Shown piece by piece: positions 43,288-51,523 of a stretch of 64,000 bases of DNA (positions are counted from its first letter, which is position 1; every line of letters starts with the position of its first letter). The notes under the pieces were generated by a model that saw nothing but the letters and a program-made list of their open reading frames with translations, ran no database searches and was not told where the DNA came from. The stretch comes from Niabella aurantiaca DSM 17617 (lineage in GTDB: Bacteria; Bacteroidota; Bacteroidia; Chitinophagales; Chitinophagaceae): the NCBI RefSeq assembly GCF_000374125.1, contig NZ_KB893625.1:879961-943960 (forward strand), written 5' to 3'. A program made the position numbers and the translations under genes.

Positions 43288-45228
43288 ATGAAAATGTATA
43301 AGAAACTGCTTACTTTCTGGAGCAGCTGGTTCCTGTTCAGCCTGCTGTTTGTTTCGTGCACGAAGGAGCTGAATCAGTATTATAATCCCAAAAGCGAGCT
43401 CGATAAAAATATTATTGAAGTACTGGAGGCGGACGGACGTTTTTCGTTGTTTGTCCGGATCATTGATAAAGTAAATCTTCGGAAAACCCTGGGCAGCTCG
43501 GCCATCTATACCTGCCTGGCCCCGGCAGATGATCAGGTAACCCTGTATTTTTCGAAACTGGGGTACAACTCCATCGACCAGGTTCCCGAAGCCTTGCTGC
43601 GCAAGTATATCAATTACCATTTTATCAACGGGATGTATTATGAGTATGATATCAACAAGATCTATAACGCCGCTACATCGCTGATCGGGAAGAGCCGGGC
43701 TACAAATTTTACGACCCGCACAGAGGGGAATATTCCCGGCAAGCACATCCAGCTTTTTTCGTCGTCCTTTTTTGAGAACCAGATGAGTGATTATTTAAGC
43801 CTCTATCCTTCAGATAAAGGAGAAGCTTCTTTCATAGCGGACGGGGTAGTGATCTCGGAACCGGACATTGATGCCAGCAACGGTGTGATCCATGTGCTGG
43901 GCGCACCCCTGGAAGTAACGCTCCGGGCGGATGAAGCGCTGGCAGCAGATACTGAAACAACGATTTTCAGCTCCTGGCTGGAAAAGCATGTGCAATATGT
44001 GCTGGGGCAAAAGGATGAGTTTGGCTGGGTGGATACCACGTTGTACAAATCCTTCTCCTTTGGGCGCAACCTGGCGGATGAAGGCACCATTACCACACTC
44101 CTGGTGCCTACCAATGAAGCCATCAAAAAATACTTTGAACCGTATATGGGAGCGATCGACAATACGCTCGATTCGGTGCCCAAGCCGGTCATGTATTCGC
44201 TGATCCGCGCCACCATCGTGGATAATATCTGGTACCTGAGCGATCTTAAGCGGATGGACCCGGATTGGCGTACCCTGGCAGGATATACGCGCATGATCGC
44301 AGATGTGCCTTCGCTGATCACGGGTTCCGTTCGCGCCAGCAACAGTATCATCTATAAAGTCAATAAAGTATTGCTGTCTCCGGAAATGCACAGCGTGATG
44401 GGCGGCATTCTTTTAAAGTATAAAAAATTCAGCCAGTGGTACTGGATGGTTTCCAATGCAGGGGTGAACGAAGGGCTATACGATATACTCTATTACCAGC
44501 ACAGCCCCAAAACCATGCTCATACAGTCCGATGAGGTATGGGGCGTTCCATTGGCGGAAGATCTGAACCAGAAGGACCTGGAATGGCGGAAACAGCAATG
44601 CAAAGCCGGTATTTTTAACATTGATGTACGGGAAGACGGAGGCTTTCGTAAACGGTTTTATCCCACCGGCTATGGATATGTGTATTATGAGAACGGGCGG
44701 TTCTATGATTATACAGGACACTCGGTGGGCCTGGTGTCTTCCGATCCGGAATGGAATGGCGCAAACGGGGCGATCTACCAGATCGATGGCTTTCTGAACC
44801 CGATCGACAAAATAAGCGACACCCTTACAGTGTACAATGTAATGAAGAAACAGCCGGACCTGTCCTTGTTCATTACGGCACTGGACCGTTCGGGTATTGC
44901 CTCACAATTAAGGTTAACAGGCTTTTTCAGCTATACGGTGCTGGCTCCCACAAACCAGGCACTTACAACAGCAGGGATCAACGTGGCGGCCATGAATGCG
45001 GATGCTGCCCGGGCATTTGTGCAATCCTATGTGATACCCAACCGGTATGTATTTACGGATGGAGAATTTAACGGGCAGATTGCCGATAAGAATAATGAAA
45101 TGTTGCAGATCAATGGTGCCTGGCAAACGTTTACGGTTACCAACGGGGCAGGAAAAACGATCACGCCTGCCGTTGCCAATATCCAGGGAAACAATGGGGT
45201 TATTCATAAAGTGAACAGTGTATTTTAA
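43288..45228 (+). CDS. Multi-domain fasciclin (FAS1) lipoprotein
   Basis: 646 residues from the ATG at 43288 (TTG at 43282 less likely). Lipobox LLFVSC (Cys19 or so) after MKMYKKLLTFWSSWFLFSLL. FAS1-type domains: first about 30-215 (IIEVLEADGRFSLFVRIIDK, SAIYTCLAPADDQV, NGVIHVLG), a divergent second about 225-370, and a third about 505-646 (FFSYTVLAPTNQAL, closing with NGVIHKVNSVF). FAS1 domains mediate binding at cell surfaces. It directly precedes a SusC/SusD pair and the same order recurs at 50046, so it is probably an accessory glycan-binding subunit of the transporter. Confidence 0.82.
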   Translation: MKMYKKLLTFWSSWFLFSLLFVSCTKELNQYYNPKSELDKNIIEVLEADGRFSLFVRIIDKVNLRKTLGSSAIYTCLAPADDQVTLYFSKLGYNSIDQVPEALLRKYINYHFINGMYYEYDINKIYNAATSLIGKSRATNFTTRTEGNIPGKHIQLFSSSFFENQMSDYLSLYPSDKGEASFIADGVVISEPDIDASNGVIHVLGAPLEVTLRADEALAADTETTIFSSWLEKHVQYVLGQKDEFGWVDTTLYKSFSFGRNLADEGTITTLLVPTNEAIKKYFEPYMGAIDNTLDSVPKPVMYSLIRATIVDNIWYLSDLKRMDPDWRTLAGYTRMIADVPSLITGSVRASNSIIYKVNKVLLSPEMHSVMGGILLKYKKFSQWYWMVSNAGVNEGLYDILYYQHSPKTMLIQSDEVWGVPLAEDLNQKDLEWRKQQCKAGIFNIDVREDGGFRKRFYPTGYGYVYYENGRFYDYTGHSVGLVSSDPEWNGANGAIYQIDGFLNPIDKISDTLTVYNVMKKQPDLSLFITALDRSGIASQLRLTGFFSYTVLAPTNQALTTAGINVAAMNADAARAFVQSYVIPNRYVFTDGEFNGQIADKNNEMLQINGAWQTFTVTNGAGKTITPAVANIQGNNGVIHKVNSVF

Positions 45229-45250
45229 AAACTAAACGATTGCAAAGGTT

Positions 45251-48200
45251 ATGCTTGATAACTTTTTAAGAAAAGGGGTGCTGTTTTTTATAGCGATCAT
45301 CTCCGGTTTCATTTTGAATGCTCAGGAAGAGGCCGTTATCAGGGGGATCGTGTATGATAAAAAAACAAACCGGCCGCTTGCAGATGTATCGGTCATGCTG
45401 GTAAATGCCAATAATCTTGCCCTGAAAGGAAATAAAACAAATACCGAAGGCAAGTTCGAGATCCGGAGCGCTCCCGGCGCAGCAAGGGTCGCATTTTCCA
45501 GTCTCGGGTACCAGACACAGGAATTTGCGCTTTCGGACAAATCCTTTTTTACCGTATATATGGCAGCCGACAGCGGTGCTATGGACGAGGTGCAGGTAGT
45601 TGCAGCGATCAAGAAGAAAGCGGACCTGGGCTTTTTGTCGATAGACCGGCGTGAACTGTCCAGTGCCATTGCTTCTGTGGATCTGGCCAATACGGACAAA
45701 ATGCCGGTTACCAGTGTGGACCAGCTGTTACAGGGCATGGCCCCCGGGATACAGGTGGTGGCTGCAAGCGGGGATCCGGGTGCGGCGGCCAGTATCCGGA
45801 TCAGGGGTATATCCAGCATCTCGGGGATGAACGATCCGTTGTGGATCGTTGATGGTGCGGAAATTATCGGAAACGACTACAAGGTGGCCAGCATTACCGA
45901 TTTTGGGTTTAGCCCTATCGGGGACCTGGATCCGTCGGACATTGCTTCGATCGATATTCTCAAAGATGCTTCCGCAACCGCCTTATATGGTTCGCGCGGC
46001 GCCAATGGGGTGATCGTGATCCAGACCAAGAGAGGCAAAAAGGGAAAGCCCAAATTTCAGTTCAACACCAAATATACCCTTACGGAAGTGCCTCGTACGA
46101 TCCCCATGTTATCCGGCGACGAACAGCGGATCTATTATTTAGAGAAGACCACGGGTGGTGTGGATAAAGGAACGACCCTGCCCGAGCTGCGGGGAGATCT
46201 TACCAGGACGGATGCATGGATCTTTAACAACAATACGGACTGGGTGGATGCCATCACACGGAAAGGATTCTATCAGCAATACAATACCGCTCTGAGCGGT
46301 GGGGGAGACCGGCTTAGTTACTATTGGGGGTTGGGTTATGCCAATCAATACGGTACCACAAAAGGAACCGGTTATGACCGGTTCAATACCCGGTTCAACC
46401 TGAATTATAATGTATCGGACCGGTTAAAGATCACAGCGGATCTGAACTATACCAATTCGCTTACGGATAAGCGGGGCCAGGACCATCCCATTACGTCAAC
46501 GGATATCAACCCGATGCTTTTTGCACGGCAAACGCCTGCTTATTTCCCCATTTATTCCAGGAACGGGTTAAACTATTTTGTAGACAGGACAATAGGGGTT
46601 TCTTCACATTCGAGATACAACCCGCTGGCCATTATCGACTATTCTACTTATAATACCCGGGCCAACCGTTTCATGGCTTCCACTTCTGTAGATTTTAAGA
46701 TCCTCAAGAACCTGGATTTCAGAAGCCAGGTATCGGCCGATTTCAGGGAGTCGGCAGATGAATATTTTTTACCGGGGTATGCCACGGATGCCATCCCCAA
46801 TGAAGTATTGTACAATGCGGGTATGCAAACGGAAGGCTACCAGCTGATGATCAATAATAACAACCGGTTGACCTGGTCGGCCATCCGCAGCGGTGATCAT
46901 CGCCTTACCTTTACGGGGGTACTTACCTACAACCTGGACAGGGACAATTCAACATCTCTGGAATATTATAACGGCGCCTCTCCCGAGTTAAAGTCCGCGG
47001 ATGCGGCAGCCATCATCTCAAGCGCTACGGGCACCTATGGCACGCGTAAGTACCTGGGCATGTTTGTACAGGGGCATTATGCGCTGAAGGACCGCTATTT
47101 TTTAACGCTGACCGGAAAGTCGGAGGGCGATTCCAGGTATGGTGCAGACAATCCCTATTCGGTCTTTCCCGCAGTGGGCGCAGCCTGGGATATCAGCCGG
47201 GAATCCTTTTTGAAGGATGCCGAATGGATATCGTTTATAAAACCCCGGTTTGCCTTTGGGGTTACGGGTAATCTGCCCAATATTGATAATCTCTATGACA
47301 TCGCATACGGTACGGGCACCGGGTACCTGGGAGAAACGTACACCTATCCGTCAAAATTTGCCAGCGACAATATCCGGGAGGAACGCACTTCAGAATACAA
47401 CCTGGGGCTGGACTGGAGTTTTTTCAGGGACCGGCTGACGGGCCAACTTGATTTTTATTCCCGTACCACCAACAACCTGTTATTGCAGGAGCGGCTCTCC
47501 TCCACGCTGGGCTATGCTTCGGAGTACATCAACTTCGGAACGGTCCGCAACTCCGGATGGGAACTGGGGATCACCGGCGTGATTCTGAAGGGGGGCGAAA
47601 ATAAGCTGCGGTGGAAGTCGTTCTTCAATATTGCTACCAACAAGAACAAACTCCTGAAGCTTCCTGAATTGTTTGATGAAAATGCATTTAGTGTCAGCCA
47701 GTGGGGCTTCACCTCCAAGCTTCAGGAAGGGGATGTGATCGGCGGATTCTACGGGTATCGCGCACTGGGCGTGTATTCCAGGGATGCCGATGCCATCCTG
47801 CGCGATGACGCGGGTAATATTATTTACGAGGCTGATGGGACCACTCCCAAATACATGCGGTTCGGATCGGTTACCGGCCTACAGCTGAAAGGAGGCGATA
47901 TGATCTATGATGATGTGAACGGAGATGGGGTCATCAACGAGCTGGACCGCGTGCAGATCGGAGATGCCAACCCTCTTTTCTTCGGCGGCTGGAACAATAC
48001 GTTTAATTATAAGAACTGGATCTTTACCGTAAACCTGCAGTACCAGACGGGAAATGATGTTATTAATGCCACGCGGTTATCCATGGAGCGGATGCTGTAC
48101 TCGCACAACCAGTCCCGGTCCATCCTGTCCCGGTGGAGGCGGCAGGGAGATATTACCGACATGCCGCGTGCGCAGCCGGATAACGAGCACAATAGTGCGG

Positions 48201-48472
48201 CATCCACCCGTTGGGTAGAGGATGGATCGTATGTACGGCTGAAAACGGTTTCGCTGACCTACAATGCCGGTAAGCGTTTTGTGCAGCGGCTGGGACTGGG
48301 CATCCAGCAGGTGGGCTTTTTTGTAACGGGTTATAACCTTTATACCTGGACGCATTATAAAGGACTGGACCCCGAGGTGCCGATTACGGGAAGCGTGGCT
48401 TTGTTTGGTATCGATAATAGCGCCACTGCCCCCGCCAGGCAATTCACAGCGGGATTAAATCTTTCTTTTTAA
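45251..48472 (+). CDS. SusC-like TonB-dependent transporter (PUL-B, first pair)
   Basis: 1073 residues. Signal peptide to about ILNAQ; carboxypeptidase-regulatory-like domain (EAVIRGIVYDKKTNRPLADV, about 27-105), TonB box MDEVQVVAA (111-119), plug (LQGMAPGIQVVAASGDPGAA, SIRIRGISSI, PLWIVDGAE, DILKDASATALYGSRGANGV) and barrel ending in TAGLNLSF. Outer membrane importer for oligosaccharides, partnered by the SusD-like protein downstream. Complete and of normal length. Confidence 0.95.
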   Translation: MLDNFLRKGVLFFIAIISGFILNAQEEAVIRGIVYDKKTNRPLADVSVMLVNANNLALKGNKTNTEGKFEIRSAPGAARVAFSSLGYQTQEFALSDKSFFTVYMAADSGAMDEVQVVAAIKKKADLGFLSIDRRELSSAIASVDLANTDKMPVTSVDQLLQGMAPGIQVVAASGDPGAAASIRIRGISSISGMNDPLWIVDGAEIIGNDYKVASITDFGFSPIGDLDPSDIASIDILKDASATALYGSRGANGVIVIQTKRGKKGKPKFQFNTKYTLTEVPRTIPMLSGDEQRIYYLEKTTGGVDKGTTLPELRGDLTRTDAWIFNNNTDWVDAITRKGFYQQYNTALSGGGDRLSYYWGLGYANQYGTTKGTGYDRFNTRFNLNYNVSDRLKITADLNYTNSLTDKRGQDHPITSTDINPMLFARQTPAYFPIYSRNGLNYFVDRTIGVSSHSRYNPLAIIDYSTYNTRANRFMASTSVDFKILKNLDFRSQVSADFRESADEYFLPGYATDAIPNEVLYNAGMQTEGYQLMINNNNRLTWSAIRSGDHRLTFTGVLTYNLDRDNSTSLEYYNGASPELKSADAAAIISSATGTYGTRKYLGMFVQGHYALKDRYFLTLTGKSEGDSRYGADNPYSVFPAVGAAWDISRESFLKDAEWISFIKPRFAFGVTGNLPNIDNLYDIAYGTGTGYLGETYTYPSKFASDNIREERTSEYNLGLDWSFFRDRLTGQLDFYSRTTNNLLLQERLSSTLGYASEYINFGTVRNSGWELGITGVILKGGENKLRWKSFFNIATNKNKLLKLPELFDENAFSVSQWGFTSKLQEGDVIGGFYGYRALGVYSRDADAILRDDAGNIIYEADGTTPKYMRFGSVTGLQLKGGDMIYDDVNGDGVINELDRVQIGDANPLFFGGWNNTFNYKNWIFTVNLQYQTGNDVINATRLSMERMLYSHNQSRSILSRWRRQGDITDMPRAQPDNEHNSAASTRWVEDGSYVRLKTVSLTYNAGKRFVQRLGLGIQQVGFFVTGYNLYTWTHYKGLDPEVPITGSVALFGIDNSATAPARQFTAGLNLSF

Positions 48473-48495
48473 AACTTGGCAGCCAATTGTACGAT

Positions 48496-50046
48496 ATGAA
48501 TATAAAATTAAAATTGGGTTTACTGGGGATCCTTGTAATGGCAGGTGCATCTTTTTCCTGCAATAAGATCCTGGAAGTGGATCAGCCGGATAACCTGGTG
48601 CACAGCGAATTCTGGAAGAACCGGGATCAGGTATCCGCTTCGCTTACCGGGTTATACACATCCATCCAGAACAATGTTTCTTCTTTTCATGTTTGGGGCG
48701 ATATCCGCTCCAGCCTGTATAAGCCGGGGTCCGGCGATGCATTTACGGCCAACCACCGGCAGTTCCTTTCGCAGGATCTGTACCCGGACAATACACTGCT
48801 GTCCTGGTCCTCCGTTTATAAATCGATCGGCTGGATCAATGCCTTCATAAAAAATGCACCCCTGGCGCTCAATACGGATCCCACCTTTAAAGAAACGGAA
48901 TTGAACAGCATGCTGGGCGAAGCATATGCCTTACGGGCCTTGGATTATTTTTACCTGGTGAGGGCCTTTAAGGAAGTACCGCTGATCAAAGAGCCATATG
49001 AATCGGATAATCAGCAGGTAAATACGGCGGCGGCTGCTGAGGAAGAAGTGCTGGATTTTATTGAGTCGGACCTGGAAGTAGCGCTCAAGCAGTGCCCGGA
49101 CGCTTTTGATGATGCCGATAAAAAATACGGGCGGGTAACGAAGAATGCGGTAAGGGCTTTGTGGGCAGATGTAAAACTCTGGAGAAATGATTACCAGGGC
49201 GTCCTGGACCTTTGCGCATCACTCGATCAACAGTATGCATCCCGGCTGGTAGGCCCGTTTGAATGGTACACGATCTTCAACCCCGGCAATTCGCCGGAAA
49301 GCATCCTGGAACTGCAATACAAGCCAACGGGCCCCGGCTCACCGCTGTATGGCTGGTTTGCCTATTATTCAGGTCCTGCATCTGCAGGCACCATGTACCT
49401 GGCTAACTCCGTAAATGTGCAGTTGGCCAACGAGGAGGTGTTGTATCCTACAACCTTACCGGAATATACCAGCTCGGATACGATACGCTATAAGGATTTT
49501 TCCGCCTACCGCAGGAGCAGCAATGTTTCCGGGAGTTTTGGGTCCGGCTGGGAAGTGTATAAATTTTTGGGGCAGCAGGCCTATCAGCAATCGTACCGCC
49601 CGCCCAATGACCGCCGGCTGGCCAATTATATTCTTTACAGGTATCGCGAAATACTCTTTATGAAAGCGGAGGCCTATGCAATGCTGAACCGTTATCCGGA
49701 AGCGGAGCAGATGCTCAACCTGATCCGGGAACATTGCAATGTTCCGTTATTGTCCACCGGCGAATCGGGCGAAGGCGTTGAATTTTTCTCCCGGCTCTTA
49801 ATGGAGCGGGAGGCCGAGCTGGGTTTTGAAGGAAAGGAGTGGTTTGCTGCGGTGCGCATCGCAAGAAGACCGGGCATGGCCGATGCATTGCTCACTAAAT
49901 CCGCCACCAATAATTCAATGGGCTATTCCTACCAGGTGATCAGGGCGCGGTTGCTGAATCCCGAAAGCTGGTTTTTACCTTATAATAAAACGGAGATCGA
50001 AAACAATCCGGCCCTGGTACAAAAGGACTATTATAAAAACAGGTAA
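48496..50046 (+). CDS. SusD-like lipoprotein (PUL-B, first pair)
   Basis: 516 residues from the ATG at 48496; the frame continues upstream to a TTG at 48487. Lipobox ASFSC (Cys22), then NKILEVDQPDNLVHSEFWKN and VSASLTGLYTSIQNN. Helical repeats (ALRALDYFYLVRAFKEVPLI) and the late FFSRLLMEREAELGFEGKEW segment confirm the family. Its stop codon overlaps the next start as TAATG. Lid of the SusC protein encoded upstream. Confidence 0.94.
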   Translation: MNIKLKLGLLGILVMAGASFSCNKILEVDQPDNLVHSEFWKNRDQVSASLTGLYTSIQNNVSSFHVWGDIRSSLYKPGSGDAFTANHRQFLSQDLYPDNTLLSWSSVYKSIGWINAFIKNAPLALNTDPTFKETELNSMLGEAYALRALDYFYLVRAFKEVPLIKEPYESDNQQVNTAAAAEEEVLDFIESDLEVALKQCPDAFDDADKKYGRVTKNAVRALWADVKLWRNDYQGVLDLCASLDQQYASRLVGPFEWYTIFNPGNSPESILELQYKPTGPGSPLYGWFAYYSGPASAGTMYLANSVNVQLANEEVLYPTTLPEYTSSDTIRYKDFSAYRRSSNVSGSFGSGWEVYKFLGQQAYQQSYRPPNDRRLANYILYRYREILFMKAEAYAMLNRYPEAEQMLNLIREHCNVPLLSTGESGEGVEFFSRLLMEREAELGFEGKEWFAAVRIARRPGMADALLTKSATNNSMGYSYQVIRARLLNPESWFLPYNKTEIENNPALVQKDYYKNR

Positions 50047-51506
50047 TGAAAATTATTAAACATAAGGATATGAACAGGTTTTATGTGTTAATAGGCGTGC
50101 TGATCTGTTGGGCAGCATTTTATTCCTGCAACCGGGAGCTGTCCGGGGCACGGTATGATTCCAATGATGAGATCCAGATCATGGATTACATTGACAAGCG
50201 GGAAGACCTGAGTACGTTCAGGGAACTGATCGATTATACGGGCCAGCGGAACCTGTTAAAGACCGCCGGCGCCTATACCGTATTTGCACCCAACAATGCC
50301 GCCTTCGAAGCCCTGTTTAAAAGCCTGAGCGCGGAAGGAACGCCGGTGACTTCTGTACAGGACCGGAGCAAGGAATTCTGGCTGAGCTATTTCCGTTATC
50401 ACTTGTTGAACCAGAAGATCAATTCCAATGAATTTGAATTTGGTCCCTTACCCGTTCCTACCGTTTACCAGAACAAATACCTCATTGCGGATATGAGCGA
50501 ATCCTACAGCTCAATTCGCCTGAACAATACAACAACCATTGTTGAGGGCAATATTGAATTGACCAACGGTTATATTGATATTGTCGATAATGTACTGAAA
50601 CCCCCTTTTAACAGCGTCTATGAAACCCTGAAGCAAAGCGGGCAATACAATACCATGCTCGGTATTTTTGATGAAACCGGTTACACCCGGTATCTCAAAG
50701 ACAGCATCATCACACTTTTTGTGGAATCGGACCAGGCACTGGCCAAGTCCAACTTTTCAAAAGAAGCCCTGCCCAATCTGGAGGAATGGGTAAAATATCA
50801 TATTGTTGCGGACTCCGGTTATTTTCTGAACCTGATGGCGGGAAAGCGTTTTTACCCGCTCCTGGAGCGGCAGGCCTTAAGCTTCAATGTGGACCCGTAC
50901 GGCCGGTATTATATCAACGAAGTATATCCTTTTAGCGAGAGTAAAACCTGGGGTATTGACCAGGTTTGCAACAACGGTATTTTTCATACGCTGGATACCT
51001 TACTCGAAATTGTGGATGCTGTGCCGGCCACCATTAGGTTTAACCTGTACCCGCCCGGCAGCCCCTACGGGCAGCAGAATATATTTACCGTGGCGCCCGC
51101 AACCATCAGCCTGAATACCGGCACTAAGAGCTATCACCAGAATAAAGAGGGCAAGATCGTGGCTTTCAATGCCACCCAGGTAGGCGATTACTTTTATATG
51201 ACCGTGCCGGATGTGCCTGCCGGTAAATACCGGATCCGGATGATCCACCGGGGCGGCGGTACCCGTGGTAAATATATTGTCATCTATAACAATACGGTTG
51301 TTGATGAAATGGTCAATATGGCCAAGGCCGATGGAGCCTTTGAAGAGTGGGACTATCTTTCCTATAACAATTGCGGGGAAGTTACGGTTAGCGACAGGTC
51401 GGACGTTACGCTTTATTTTGCCTTTGCGGGGTTTGGCTCCAACTCCAATCCTTCCTACTGCTGTGACCTGCTGTGCGACATGCTTGAACTGATTCCGATA
51501 AAATGA
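50046..51506 (+). CDS. Fasciclin (FAS1) lipoprotein with C-terminal beta domain
   Basis: 486 residues; ATG at 50046 overlaps the SusD stop, while the ATG at 50070 gives a cleaner signal (MNRFYVLIGVLICWAAFYSC, lipid Cys at its end). Two FAS1 domains: about 35-190 (LLKTAGAYTVFAPNNAAFEA) and about 195-330 (IITLFVESDQALAKSNFSKE, NGIFHTLDTLLEI). The last 150 residues form a separate beta-sandwich (DYFYMTVPDVPAGKYRIRMI, YFAFAGFGSNSNPSYCCDL) that resembles a carbohydrate-binding module. It precedes the next SusC gene by 17 bases, repeating the FAS1-SusC-SusD order. Confidence 0.82.
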   Translation: MKIIKHKDMNRFYVLIGVLICWAAFYSCNRELSGARYDSNDEIQIMDYIDKREDLSTFRELIDYTGQRNLLKTAGAYTVFAPNNAAFEALFKSLSAEGTPVTSVQDRSKEFWLSYFRYHLLNQKINSNEFEFGPLPVPTVYQNKYLIADMSESYSSIRLNNTTTIVEGNIELTNGYIDIVDNVLKPPFNSVYETLKQSGQYNTMLGIFDETGYTRYLKDSIITLFVESDQALAKSNFSKEALPNLEEWVKYHIVADSGYFLNLMAGKRFYPLLERQALSFNVDPYGRYYINEVYPFSESKTWGIDQVCNNGIFHTLDTLLEIVDAVPATIRFNLYPPGSPYGQQNIFTVAPATISLNTGTKSYHQNKEGKIVAFNATQVGDYFYMTVPDVPAGKYRIRMIHRGGGTRGKYIVIYNNTVVDEMVNMAKADGAFEEWDYLSYNNCGEVTVSDRSDVTLYFAFAGFGSNSNPSYCCDLLCDMLELIPIK

Positions 51507-51523
51507 TTAATTAAACATTGCTA